A stretch of DNA of 64,000 nt from Rhodanobacter sp. OK091 (GTDB lineage Bacteria; Pseudomonadota; Gammaproteobacteria; Xanthomonadales; Rhodanobacteraceae), in NCBI RefSeq assembly GCF_900142825.1, contig NZ_FRCH01000001.1, positions 1,550,001-1,614,000 on the forward strand. The letters run 5' to 3'. Each line of letters opens with the position of its first letter. The stretch's first letter is position 1. Positions 8,421-18,582 of the stretch are shown in pieces. Below the pieces are notes generated by a model that was not told where the DNA came from, made no database searches, and was given only the letters and a program-made list of their open reading frames with translations. Made by a program: the position numbers and the translations under genes.

Positions 8421-9467
8421 TCAGCGCGCCGAATGGCCCGACTCGTCGTAGTCGCGATGGGTCAGCAGGCCGGGGCGAATCAGGTCGATGAAGGCGCGCG
8501 CCTCGGCGCTGAGGAACTTGCCCTTGCGCATGACCACCCCGTAGCTGCGCTGCGGGAAGAACTGTTTCATGTTGCGCACGGCCAGGCGGCCATGGTCGGC
8601 CGCGGTAATGCAGATGCCGGTGACGATCGAGATGCCCATGCCCATCGCCACGTACTCCTTGATCACGTCCCAGCCGCCGACTTCGATCGCCACGTGGTAC
8701 GGCACCTGGCGCTGCTGGAATACCAGGTCGACCAGCCGATAGGTGGACAGGCGCTGCGGCGGCAGGATCAGCCCGTACGGCGACAAGTCCTCCAGCCTGA
8801 TCTTTTCCTTCGCCGCCAGCGGATGATCTGGCGGCATGATCAGCATCGGGTCGTAGTGATGCACCGGCGCCCAGGCGATGTCGTTCGGCACATCCAGCAT
8901 CGAGCCGACGGCGAAGTCGGCCTCGTCCGCACGCAGCAAGGCCATGCCGTCCTTGCCGGTGACATTGGCCAGTTGCAGCTGCACCGCAGGAAACAGCTCG
9001 CGATAGCGACGCACCAGCTCGGGCAACAGGTACTGGATGGTCGAAGCACCGGCGGCGATCGTCAGCCGGCCGCCTTGCAGGCCCGTCACCCTGGCCTGGA
9101 AATCGCGATCCAGCGTGTCCCAGCCCTCGACCAGCGGCCGCGCCAGTTCGTACAGCGCCTCACCGGCATCGGTGAGGTTGATGCGGCGGCGCTTGCGCTC
9201 GAGCAGGCTCACGCCGAGTTCCCGCTCCAGCGCCTGCAACTGCAGGCTGATGGTGGGCTGCGACAGGAACAGCGCCTCGGCGGCACGGGTCAGCGTGCCC
9301 AGTTTCACCACGCTGACAAAGGCGCGCAGCTGCTTATGGCGGTTGCCCTTGTAGTAGTAGCGGCCACCGCTTTCCGTGGCTGGCTTACCGCCGGCGCGTT
9401 CTTTTGCTGCGCCGCGTCGTATTTTTTTTGGCTTGTTCAGCGGGCCCGCCGGCTTTTTCATGGCCAA
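8421..9467 (-). CDS. LysR-family transcriptional regulator, divergent from aceBA
   Basis: This 348-residue LysR regulator has its winged helix-turn-helix at about residues 45-105 (KLGTLTRAAEALFLSQPTIS) and a CysB-like effector domain behind it. It is longer than usual because of a Lys/Arg-rich N-terminal extension of about 40 residues (KKPAGPLNKPKKIRRGAAK). An ATG two codons in would shorten it slightly. It is transcribed away from malate synthase, and the 116-bp shared region holds the palindrome CTATGCTCATAG. Control of the glyoxylate shunt is therefore likely, but is inferred from position. Confidence 0.87.
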   Translation of the reverse strand: MAMKKPAGPLNKPKKIRRGAAKERAGGKPATESGGRYYYKGNRHKQLRAFVSVVKLGTLTRAAEALFLSQPTISLQLQALERELGVSLLERKRRRINLTDAGEALYELARPLVEGWDTLDRDFQARVTGLQGGRLTIAAGASTIQYLLPELVRRYRELFPAVQLQLANVTGKDGMALLRADEADFAVGSMLDVPNDIAWAPVHHYDPMLIMPPDHPLAAKEKIRLEDLSPYGLILPPQRLSTYRLVDLVFQQRQVPYHVAIEVGGWDVIKEYVAMGMGISIVTGICITAADHGRLAVRNMKQFFPQRSYGVVMRKGKFLSAEARAFIDLIRPGLLTHRDYDESGHSAR

Positions 9468-9494
9468 TTTTCAATATGTTGGAGTATGTATTGC

Positions 9495-9540
9495 CTATGC
9501 TCATAGTAGCGATTGAAACATTCACTTTGTCAAATACATG
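9495..9540 (+). promoter_or_regulatory. Candidate aceBA promoter with LysR-type palindrome
   Basis: CTATG-CT-CATAG at 9495-9506 is a short perfect palindrome of the LysR type. It is followed by TTGAAA (9513-9518) and TACATG (9535-9540) at 16-bp spacing, a weak sigma70-like pair pointing towards aceB. The region lies between the divergent LysR gene and malate synthase. The assignment is by eye. Confidence 0.4.
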
Positions 9541-9583
9541 ATTCGTGACTAGCTTCGAGCCATCCACGACACGGAGCGAGCTC

Positions 9584-11197
9584 ATGGCAGTACCGCAGGA
9601 ACGACTCGATATCGGCGCTGTTGAAATCCATGCCGACCACACCGGCTACGAAAGCATTCTGAGCCCCGCGGCACTGGGCTTTCTGACCCAGTTGCACCGT
9701 CGCTTCGACGCCACTCGGCGGCGCCTGCTGCGAGCTCGGCACGAGCGCCAGGCGAACTACGATGCGGGCGGTCTGCCGGATTTTCGCGCCGACACGCTGG
9801 CGATCCGTGAGTCGGACTGGACCGTGGCGCCGATCCCGGCCGCGCTGCAGGACCGCCGCGTCGAGATCACCGGCCCGGTCGAACGCAAGATGATCATCAA
9901 TGCGCTGAACTCCGGCGCGAAGGTGTTCATGGCCGACTTCGAGGATTCTTCGGCACCCACCTTCGCCAACCAGCTCGACGGCCAGATCAACCTGCGCGAT
10001 GCGGTGAACGGCACGATCGAGTACCGCTCGCCCGAAGGCAAAAGCTATCGCCTCAACGACAAGCCGGCGGTGCTGGTGGTGCGTCCGCGCGGCTGGCATC
10101 TGGACGACAAGCACTTCCATGTGGACGGCGAACCGATGGCCGGTGCGCTGGTCGACTTCGGCCTGTTCGTGTTGCACAACGCCCGCGCCCTGCACAACCG
10201 CCAGCGCGGCCCGTACTTCTATCTGCCCAAGCTCGAAGCGATGGAAGAAGCCGCGCTGTGGGACGAGGTGATGGCCGCCGCTGAGGATGAGCTGCAGCTG
10301 CCGGTGGGCACGATGAAGGCCACCGTGCTGATCGAGACGCTGCCGGCGGCGTTCCAGATGCACGAAATTCTGCACGCACTGCGCCGCCGTGTGGTCGGAC
10401 TCAACTGCGGCCGCTGGGATTACATCTTTTCCTATTTGAAAACCCTGAGAGGTCATCGCGACCGGCTGCTGCCGGAGCGCGGTCAGGTGCAGATGACCGC
10501 GCCGTTCCTGAAAGCCTATTCGGAGCTGCTGATCCAGACCTGCCATCACCGTGGCGCGTTCGCGATGGGCGGCATGGCCGCGCAGATTCCGATCAAGGGC
10601 GATGACGCCGCCAACGAAGCCGCGCTGGCCAAGGTGCGTGCCGACAAGCTGCGCGAAGTGCGTGCCGGCCACGACGGCACCTGGGTCGCGCATCCCGCCC
10701 TGGTACCCATCGCGCAGGAAATTTTCGACCAGTACATGCCGGGACCGAACCAGCTCGGCGTGTTGCGCGAGGACGTCGAGGTGACTCGCGACCAATTGCT
10801 CGCCGCGCCGAGCGGCACGATCAGCCGCGCCGGCTTCGACAACAACGTCGAGGTCTGCCTGCGCTATACCGCCGCGTGGCTGGACGGTCTTGGATGCGTA
10901 CCCATCCATCATCTGATGGAGGACGCCGCTACCGCCGAAATCGCCCGCGCGCAGCTGTGGCAGTGGCTGCACCACGCCGATGCGCCGAGCGGGAGCGTTC
11001 TCGAGTTTTCCGATCATGCACCGATCGACTTCGCCTTGTTCGACCACGCGGTGGCGACGCACACCCATCGTCTGCGCGACAGCCAGCACCCTGGCGCCGC
11101 CCGCGCCGACGCTGCCGCCACCCTGCTCACGGCGATGACCCACGCCGAGCAGCTTGGCGACTTCCTCACCCTGCCCGCCTACGACCAGCTCGCCTGA
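9584..11197 (+). CDS. aceB: Malate synthase A
   Basis: This 537-residue protein matches malate synthase A in length (E. coli about 533). It condenses glyoxylate with acetyl-CoA to malate in the glyoxylate shunt. Recognisable family segments are [43 protein letters not shown] and [13 protein letters not shown] chose ATG 9584 with GGAGCGAG just upstream; an in-frame GTG at 9545 would add 13 unlikely residues. Isocitrate lyase follows after 46 bp, so the two shunt enzymes form an aceBA operon read away from the LysR gene. Confidence 0.97.
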   Translation: MAVPQERLDIGAVEIHADHTGYESILSPAALGFLTQLHRRFDATRRRLLRARHERQANYDAGGLPDFRADTLAIRESDWTVAPIPAALQDRRVEITGPVERKMIINALNSGAKVFMADFEDSSAPTFANQLDGQINLRDAVNGTIEYRSPEGKSYRLNDKPAVLVVRPRGWHLDDKHFHVDGEPMAGALVDFGLFVLHNARALHNRQRGPYFYLPKLEAMEEAALWDEVMAAAEDELQLPVGTMKATVLIETLPAAFQMHEILHALRRRVVGLNCGRWDYIFSYLKTLRGHRDRLLPERGQVQMTAPFLKAYSELLIQTCHHRGAFAMGGMAAQIPIKGDDAANEAALAKVRADKLREVRAGHDGTWVAHPALVPIAQEIFDQYMPGPNQLGVLREDVEVTRDQLLAAPSGTISRAGFDNNVEVCLRYTAAWLDGLGCVPIHHLMEDAATAEIARAQLWQWLHHADAPSGSVLEFSDHAPIDFALFDHAVATHTHRLRDSQHPGAARADAAATLLTAMTHAEQLGDFLTLPAYDQLA

Positions 11198-11243
11198 TAC
11201 CACTCGATCCCGAGTTATCGACTTTCGCTTACGGAGTCACGCC

Positions 11244-12539
<1,296 letters not shown>

Positions 12540-12642
12540 GGCGAGAAACGAGTGGGGAGGAGTGAGAAGAAACGAGAGCAAGCGCCGCCAAGCCGCAATC
12601 CGCACTTCTCTCGTCACTCACTCCTCTTCACTCACTCCTGTT
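12540..12642. repeat. ORF-less copy of the GAGTGAGAAACGAG inverted-repeat family (copy 2)
   Basis: The entire gap between the convergent aceA and comM stops is repeat sequence. The right 31 nt (12608-12638) differ at only two positions from the right terminal repeat (18552-18582) of the element in nrdAB. The left side opens with GCGAGAAACGAG and contains GAGGAGTGAG at 12557-12566. This side also resembles the sequence at the 3' end of the four-helix-bundle gene. About 30 nt of unrelated core separate the arms and include GCAATCCG, which copy 1 also has. The block may serve as a bidirectional terminator. Confidence 0.8.
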
Positions 12643-14142
12643 TCAAAACCGGCGGTATTGCAGCGCTTCGGCCAAATGCTCGCGCTCCAGCAAGGCCGCG
12701 CCACCATCGAGGTCGGCGATCGTACGCGCGACCCGCAATATGCGGTGATACGCACGCGCAGACAAACCCAACCGCTCCAGCGCAGCTTCGAACCAACGCC
12801 GTTCGGCCGAGCCCAGGGCGCAATCACGTTCCAGTTCGCGCGTGCTGATTTCCGCGTTCGGCCGGCCAGCTCGCATCAACGAATGCCGGCGTGCCTCGAG
12901 CACGCGTGCACGCACCGTGGCCGAATCCTCATCTCGTCCGCTGCGCGGCGAGCCCAGATCGGCCAGCGGCACCTGGGGCACTTCCACACAAAGATCGATG
13001 CGATCGAGCAGCGGCCCGGAAATGCGCGAGCGGTAACGCTGGATCTGATCCGGCGTGCATTGGCAACGCTGACTGGGATCGCCGGCGTAACCGCACGGGC
13101 ACGGATTCATCGCCGCCACCAGCTGGAACTGCGCAGGGAACGTCGACTGCCGCGCCGCCCGCGAGATCATGATGTGGCCAGATTCCATCGGCTCGCGCAG
13201 TACTTCCAGCACGTGCCGGCTGAACTCCGGCAACTCGTCCAGGAACAGCACGCCGTTATGTGCCAGCGAGATCTCGCCCGGACGCGGATACGAACCACCA
13301 CCCACCAACGCCACCGCCGACGCGGTGTGGTGCGGCGAGCGGAATGGCCGCCGTCGCCAGCGCGCCAGATCGGTGGTCTGCCCAGCCACCGACCAGACGG
13401 CGCAGGTTTCCAGTGCCTCCGACTCGGACAGCGGCGGCAGAATACCCGGCAGACGTTCGGCCAGCATGGTCTTGCCGGTGCCCGGCGGCCCTATCAGCAA
13501 CAGATGGTGGCCGCCTACGGCGGTGATCTCCAACGCACGGCGCGCCTGCAGCTGGCCACGTACATCGCTCAGGTCGGGACCGTCCTCGGCGCCGCCATTG
13601 CTGGGAATGCCCACCGGGGTGGACAGCTCATGCGCGCCGCGCAGCCAGCCGCATACCTCGGCCAGCGTATCGGCAACCCGGACATCCACATCGGGTACCA
13701 GCGCAGCTTCGGCGGCATTTTCGCGCGGTACAACCACGCGTCGGCCGCGCGCTCGCGCGCGCAGCAGCGCCGGCAGCACACCGGAGACGCGGCGCAGGAT
13801 GCCGGTCAGGGCCAGTTCGCCGAGAAATTCGCAGTCGTCCAGTTTCTCGCGCGGCACCTGACCACTGGCGGCGAGAATACCCAGCGCGATCGGCAAATCG
13901 AATCGACCACCATCCTTGGGCAGCTCGGCCGGCGCCAGATTCACGGTGACGCGGCGGTTGGGATATTCAAAAGCGGTGTTCTGGATCGCCACACGCACGC
14001 GATCGCGCGCCTCGCGCACCGCCGCCTCGGGCAGGCCGACGATATTGGTGGCGGGCAGACCGCCGGACAGATGCACTTCGACCATCACCTGCGGTGCGGC
14101 GATCCCTTCCTGGGCGCGACTGAGGGTGACGGCAAGACTCAT
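12643..14142 (-). CDS. comM: YifB-family Mg-chelatase-like AAA+ ATPase ComM
   Basis: This 499-residue protein starts with the Lon-protease-like N-domain (MSLAVTLSRAQEGIAAPQVM, LPATNIVGLPEAAVREA). It continues with an AAA+ Mg-chelatase-like core carrying Walker A GPPGTGKTM and Walker B GVLFLDELPE. A Cys-rich segment CPCGYAGDPSQRCQC follows, then the chelatase-type C-domain. ComM is a hexameric helicase that drives branch migration during natural transformation. I chose the ATG at 14142; an upstream ATG would add 22 non-conserved residues. It converges with aceA across repeat copy 2. Confidence 0.94.
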   Translation of the reverse strand: MSLAVTLSRAQEGIAAPQVMVEVHLSGGLPATNIVGLPEAAVREARDRVRVAIQNTAFEYPNRRVTVNLAPAELPKDGGRFDLPIALGILAASGQVPREKLDDCEFLGELALTGILRRVSGVLPALLRARARGRRVVVPRENAAEAALVPDVDVRVADTLAEVCGWLRGAHELSTPVGIPSNGGAEDGPDLSDVRGQLQARRALEITAVGGHHLLLIGPPGTGKTMLAERLPGILPPLSESEALETCAVWSVAGQTTDLARWRRRPFRSPHHTASAVALVGGGSYPRPGEISLAHNGVLFLDELPEFSRHVLEVLREPMESGHIMISRAARQSTFPAQFQLVAAMNPCPCGYAGDPSQRCQCTPDQIQRYRSRISGPLLDRIDLCVEVPQVPLADLGSPRSGRDEDSATVRARVLEARRHSLMRAGRPNAEISTRELERDCALGSAERRWFEAALERLGLSARAYHRILRVARTIADLDGGAALLEREHLAEALQYRRF

Positions 14143-14220
14143 GCGGCCGCTGGCCGATGGCGCACGGGAAAGGAGTCGCTGATATGCACGGACATCGAGC
14201 GACTCCACCTGCAGTGCTGA

Positions 14221-14273
14221 TAAATAACCGCCCCCGATCGTTTCTCGGGGTGAGGGTGACAGATCGGGGGCGG
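14221..14273 (-). terminator. Intrinsic terminator downstream of ubiK
   Basis: CCGCCCCCGATC (14228-14239) pairs perfectly with GATCGGGGGCGG (14262-14273), a 12-bp stem. Read on the minus strand it is followed by TTATTTATC. It lies between the ubiK stop and the comM start, so it most likely ends ubiK transcription. Confidence 0.7.
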
Positions 14274-14294
14274 CTCCCGGGAGGTTGGTTGTTG

Positions 14295-14552
14295 CTAGCC
14301 CCCGCGTGAAGCTACGGCGGCCTCGAGTTCGGCCACACGCCTTTCCAATTCGTCGACCTTGGCGCGGGTGCGCGCCAGTACCTGTGTCTGGACTTCGAAT
14401 TCTTCGCGGGTGACCAGATCGAGGCGGCGCAATCCCTGCGCCAAAACGTCCTGGAAATTGGCTCGCAAATCCTGTTGCGCCTGTGCCAATCCTGGCGGTA
14501 CCAACGACACAAGTCGCAGGGCAATCTGATCGATATCCTGCCTATCCATCAT
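14295..14552 (-). CDS. ubiK: Ubiquinone biosynthesis accessory factor UbiK (YqiC family)
   Basis: This 85-residue protein has the BMFP domain of YqiC/UbiK: an N-terminal amphipathic helix (MDRQDIDQIALRLVSLVPPG), the conserved LDLVTREEFEVQTQVLARTR and a C-terminal trimeric coiled coil (LERRVAELEAAV). UbiK binds UbiJ and lipid and assists the later, O2-dependent steps of ubiquinone synthesis. I chose the first of two adjacent ATGs, with GAGG about 8 nt upstream. It is divergent from the P-II gene. Confidence 0.9.
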   Translation of the reverse strand: MMDRQDIDQIALRLVSLVPPGLAQAQQDLRANFQDVLAQGLRRLDLVTREEFEVQTQVLARTRAKVDELERRVAELEAAVASRGG

Positions 14553-14595
14553 GGATAGCGCCTCAAGCTCGTCGGCATGAAGTTTAGGTGAATGA

Positions 14596-15090
<495 letters not shown>

Positions 15091-15201
15091 GCCACCGGGG
15101 ATCCTCGCAGGATCCGCCGTATTCCGGCTGCCACCAAAAAAAGTGCATCCCCGCCAAGCCCGCGCCGCTGCTTGCGGCGTACGACTTATCCCCCGACTTA
15201 C

Positions 15202-15249
15202 ACACAAACTATTGGGTTGACCATGCTCATGGCACCCGATATGTTGTGT
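15202..15249 (+). promoter_or_regulatory. nrdAB promoter with two NrdR-like boxes
   Basis: TTGACC (15217-15222), 17 nt, TATGTT (15240-15245) form a good sigma70 promoter whose start would fall at about 15252, where the riboswitch begins. Two 16-nt sequences resemble NrdR boxes: ACACAAACTATTGGGT at 15202-15217 and ACCCGATATGTTGTGT at 15234-15249. They begin exactly 32 bp apart, about three helical turns, the usual NrdR arrangement. They overlap the -35 and -10 boxes, as expected for repression by the ATP/dATP-sensing NrdR. Confidence 0.6.
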
Positions 15250-15440
15250 CCGTCGGTGCCCGTCCAGACGCGATCGTCGGTCGGGCTTAAAAGGGAATCC
15301 GGTGTAATTCCGGAACTGCCCCGCAGCGGTAAAGCGGAAACGAAAGCACCCACATGCACTGGCCCTCGGCGGCTGGGAAGCGGGCGCAAGTAGGAGGATC
15401 GCGAGATCCATGTCCGCAAGTCCGAAGACCTGCCGGCACA
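15250..15440 (+). ncRNA. Cobalamin (B12) riboswitch upstream of nrdA
   Basis: The leader contains the conserved core words of the cobalamin riboswitch in order. These are TTAAAAGGGAATCCGGTG (about 15287-15304), AATTCCGGAACTGCCCCGCA followed by GCGGTAA, and the B12 box AAGTCCGAAGACCTGCCGGC at 15418-15437. The boundaries are approximate. An inverted GGGA/TCCC pair lies just downstream in the 165-nt stretch before the nrdA start and could form the expression platform. In bacteria that also have a B12-dependent class II reductase, this switch turns off the B12-independent nrdAB when cobalamin is present. The rest of the 515-bp glnB-nrdA gap holds only the promoter region. Confidence 0.93.
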
Positions 15441-15605
15441 TCGGGACGAACGTATCCCGGTGCGTAGTGACGGCTTCCGCGGGGAGGCACGTCGCGGTGC
15501 AGTGAGCCCCATGGCGCCTGCATTGCGGGCCGTCCCCGGAATCCATCGCTTCAGGCCCTGCGCGCGGGAGCAGGTGTTTGATGTCCATGCCGGGAGCCAC
15601 CAGCC

Positions 15606-18089
15606 ATGCAGCACCTCGATACCGCAGCCCGCGAGCGCGCCACCGCGCGCGTCGATTCACCCGCCACCGGAGCGGCCGCACCGTCCGCACCTGAAACCGC
15701 TTTCACCCTGACCCCGTCGCACAGTCCGTCCCAGATGCACGTGACCAAGCGCAACGGCGGCCGGGAAATCGTCGACGTCAACAAGATCGTGCGCGCGGTG
15801 ACCCGCAGCAGCGAAGGCCTGCATGGTGTCGACCCCCTGCGCGTGGCGCTGAAGACGATTGGTGGCCTGTACGACGGCGCCACCACGCAGGAGCTGGATC
15901 AGCTGTCGATCCGCACTGCCGCTGCGCTGACCGCCGAGGAACCCGAATACGGCCAGCTCGCTGCGCGCCTGCTCGGCGCCTACATCGACAAGGAAGTGAG
16001 CGGTCAGGAGATCCAGAGCTTTTCGCAATCGATCGCGCGCGGCGCGGAACTGGGCATCCTCAATGCGCGCCTGCGCGACTTTGTCGCCACCAACGCGCGC
16101 AAATTGAACGATGCGATCGATCCGCTCGCCACGCGCCGCTTCGAATACTTCGGCTTGCGCACGGTGTACGACCGCTACTTGCTGCGCCATCCGCAGCAGC
16201 GCTTCGTGATCGAGACGCCGCAGCATTTTTTCATGCGCATCGCCTGCGCGCTCGGCGGCAACGAGATCGGCGAGACACTTGAACTCTATCGGCTGCTGTC
16301 ATCGCTCGAATACATCGCCAGCTCGCCGACGCTATTCAACGCCGGCACCCGCCACGAGCAGCTCAGTTCGTGCTACCTGCTCGATTCGCCGGTGGACTCG
16401 CTGGAGTCGATCTACGACAAGTACGCCGACGTCGCCAAGCTCAGCAAGTTCGCCGGCGGCATCGGCCTGGCCTATTCGCGCGTGCGTTCGCGTGGCTCGC
16501 TGATCAAGGGCACCAACGGACATTCGAATGGCCTGCTGCCGTGGCTGAAGACGCTGGATGCGTCGGTCGCCGCAGTGAACCAGGGCGGCAAGCGCAAGGG
16601 CGCGGCCTGCGTCTACCTGGAATCGTGGCATGCCGACATCGAGGATTTCCTCGAACTGCGCGACAACACCGGCGATGACGCGCGCCGCGCGCACAACCTC
16701 AACATCGCGAACTGGATCCCCGACGAGTTCATGCGCCGGGTCGAGAGCGATGGCGACTGGTCGCTGTTCGATCCGAAGGTCATGCCGCAGCTGGTCGACA
16801 GCTGGGGCGAGACATTCGATCGGCTTTACCGCGAGGCGGAGGCCGACGGCTTGGCCGTGAAGACGGTGAAAGCGCGCGAACTGTACGCCCGCATGATGCG
16901 CACGCTGGCGCAGACCGGCAACGGCTGGATGACGTTCAAGGATCGCTGCAATGCCACCAGCAACCAGACTGCCCATGCCGACAACGTGATCCACCTGTCG
17001 AACCTGTGCACCGAGATCCTCGAAGTGAGCTCGGCCAGCGAGACGGCTGTTTGCAACCTCGGCTCGGTGAATCTGGCACGGCATGTGGTCCACGCCGCCG
17101 ATGGAAGCCACGCATTCGATTTCGAGCAGCTCGCCTCGACCGTGCGCACCGCGGTGCGCCAGCTCAACCGGGTGATCGACCTGAACTTCTATCCGATCGA
17201 CACCGCACGCACCGCGAACATGAAGTGGCGCCCGGTCGGTCTCGGTGTGATGGGCTTGCAGGACGTGTTCTTCAAATTGCGCCTGCCGTTCGATTCGACG
17301 GAAGCGCTGGCGCTGTCCAGCCGCATCGCCGAAGAGATCTATTTCCACGCCTTGTCGATGTCGACCGAGCTGGCCGAGGTCGAAGGCGCGCACCCCGGTT
17401 TCGCGGAAAGCCGCGCGGCGAACGGCGAGCTGCAGTTCGACTACTGGTCGAACGTCGCACCGCAAGACAACGCACGCTGGGACGCCTTGCGCGAACGGAT
17501 CAAGCAGCACGGCCTGCGCAACTCGCTGCTGATCGCGATCGCACCGACCGCCACGATCGCCTCGATCGCCGGCTGCTACGAATGCATCGAGCCGCAGGTC
17601 AGCAACCTGTTCAAGCGCGAAACGCTGTCCGGCGACTTTCTGCAAGTGAACCGCTACCTCGCCGACGAACTGAAAACGCTGGGACTGTGGACGCAGGAAA
17701 TCCGCGACGCGATCAAGCTGGCCGAAGGCTCGATCCAGAGCATCCACGCGATTCCGGAACGGCTGCGCACGATTTACCGCACGGTGTGGGAACTGCCGCA
17801 GAAGGCACTGATCGAACTGGCCGCCGCGCGCGGTGCGTACATCGACCAGAGCCAGTCGCTGAACCTGTTCATGGAGAATCCGAACATCGGCCAGCTCAGC
17901 TCGATGTACATGTATGCCTGGAAGGCTGGCATCAAGACCACTTATTACCTGCGCTCGCGTCCAGCCACGAAAATCACCAAGACCACGGTATCGGCAGACA
18001 GGACCGTACTCGTCGTGGATCAGGCACAAGCCAATGCGGCCGTGTTCTGCTCGCTGGAGAATCCCGAGTATTGCGAGGCTTGCCAGTAG
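15606..18089 (+). CDS. nrdA: Class Ia ribonucleoside-diphosphate reductase, alpha subunit
   Basis: This 827-residue large subunit reduces NDPs to dNDPs. An ATP-cone lies near the N-terminus (VTKRNGGREIVDVNKIVRAV). The active-site loop NLCTEI carries the Asn-Cys-Glu triad, with the partner redox cysteine in SSCYLLD. The C-terminus ends in CEACQ, the mobile redox CxxC. The ~45 residues before the ATP-cone are low in conservation, and an internal ATG lies at the VTKR segment, so the start is uncertain. The promoter carries NrdR-like boxes and a B12 riboswitch. nrdB follows only after a 488-bp inserted element. Confidence 0.96.
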   Translation: MQHLDTAARERATARVDSPATGAAAPSAPETAFTLTPSHSPSQMHVTKRNGGREIVDVNKIVRAVTRSSEGLHGVDPLRVALKTIGGLYDGATTQELDQLSIRTAAALTAEEPEYGQLAARLLGAYIDKEVSGQEIQSFSQSIARGAELGILNARLRDFVATNARKLNDAIDPLATRRFEYFGLRTVYDRYLLRHPQQRFVIETPQHFFMRIACALGGNEIGETLELYRLLSSLEYIASSPTLFNAGTRHEQLSSCYLLDSPVDSLESIYDKYADVAKLSKFAGGIGLAYSRVRSRGSLIKGTNGHSNGLLPWLKTLDASVAAVNQGGKRKGAACVYLESWHADIEDFLELRDNTGDDARRAHNLNIANWIPDEFMRRVESDGDWSLFDPKVMPQLVDSWGETFDRLYREAEADGLAVKTVKARELYARMMRTLAQTGNGWMTFKDRCNATSNQTAHADNVIHLSNLCTEILEVSSASETAVCNLGSVNLARHVVHAADGSHAFDFEQLASTVRTAVRQLNRVIDLNFYPIDTARTANMKWRPVGLGVMGLQDVFFKLRLPFDSTEALALSSRIAEEIYFHALSMSTELAEVEGAHPGFAESRAANGELQFDYWSNVAPQDNARWDALRERIKQHGLRNSLLIAIAPTATIASIAGCYECIEPQVSNLFKRETLSGDFLQVNRYLADELKTLGLWTQEIRDAIKLAEGSIQSIHAIPERLRTIYRTVWELPQKALIELAAARGAYIDQSQSLNLFMENPNIGQLSSMYMYAWKAGIKTTYYLRSRPATKITKTTVSADRTVLVVDQAQANAAVFCSLENPEYCEACQ

Positions 18090-18094
18090 AGCGA

Positions 18095-18582
18095 GGAGTG
18101 AGTGTGGAGGAGTGAGAAACGAGAGGAGGCAACGACAGTCCTTCGAACCCCTCTCTCCACTCACTCTTCTTCATTCGTTTCTCGCCTTGCGGCGCATGGC
18201 AGTGCACATGCGACTGACCTGATCGAGGGCAGAGCGGACAGCCTCCGTTTCGCTTTCGGGAAACCAGCCCAGCTGTTCGCACAAGGTGACTTGCGTTTCC
18301 AGCTCGGCGACAGAGCCTTGGGCAATGGCAAGGAACTGGGCCTTCTCCCGTTTCGATTCTCGCGTCCAGCCCTCGGCGATGTTGCTTGGGACGGAAACCG
18401 CAGCCCGCGTAAGCTGGCTTCGCATCCCATACATCTCTTCCCGCGGGAGCAGGGCCGTCAGCCGATAAATCTCCCGCGCCACTTCCATTGCCCGGTTCCA
18501 CACCACTGCTTCTCGATAATGCATAGGACCTCCCTGTCATGAGTGCATCTTCTCTCGTTTCTCACTCCTCTTCACTCACTCC
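18095..18582. mobile_element. Putative four-helix-bundle element with 31-bp terminal inverted repeats
   Basis: The 31 nt at 18095-18125 and the inverse complement of 18552-18582 agree at 29 positions; both contain GAGGAGTGAGAAACGAGAG. They bound 488 bp that separate nrdA from nrdB and contain one gene, on the opposite strand, for a four-helix-bundle protein. Further inverted copies of the same words lie just inside the left end (18160-18187). The arrangement recalls 23S rRNA intervening sequences, where an ORF of this same protein family sits inside a stem made by complementary ends. No transposase or clear target duplication is visible. Mobility is inferred from the two ORF-less relatives at 1215-1337 and 12540-12642. 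Confidence 0.6.
18171..18524 (-). CDS. Four-helix bundle protein (23S rRNA intervening-sequence / Avd-like family)
   Basis: This 117-residue protein has the family signature: N-terminal YREAVVWNRAMEVAREIYRL, central RAAVSVPSNIAEGWTRES, and FLAIAQGSVAELETQ before the last helix. The family (PF05635/TIGR02436 type) comprises basic pentameric helical bundles first seen in 23S rRNA intervening sequences. They are related to Avd of diversity-generating retroelements, and no enzymatic role is known. GGGAGG lies 5 nt before the ATG. The last residues (RKARNE) are encoded by the GAGAAACGA repeat word itself. The gene is antisense to nrdAB, and its start lies 14 bp from the nrdB start on the other strand. 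Confidence 0.9.
   Translation of the reverse strand: MHYREAVVWNRAMEVAREIYRLTALLPREEMYGMRSQLTRAAVSVPSNIAEGWTRESKREKAQFLAIAQGSVAELETQVTLCEQLGWFPESETEAVRSALDQVSRMCTAMRRKARNE

Noticed and set aside
9530-11203. A long open frame of 557 codons on the minus strand opposite malate synthase
   Set aside because: It mirrors the codon pattern of aceB, shows no domain or signal, and the plus-strand protein is unmistakable. Long antisense frames are common in GC-rich DNA.
18171-18524. A diversity-generating retroelement suggested by the Avd-like protein
   Set aside because: No reverse transcriptase, template repeat or variable repeat is present within the window.
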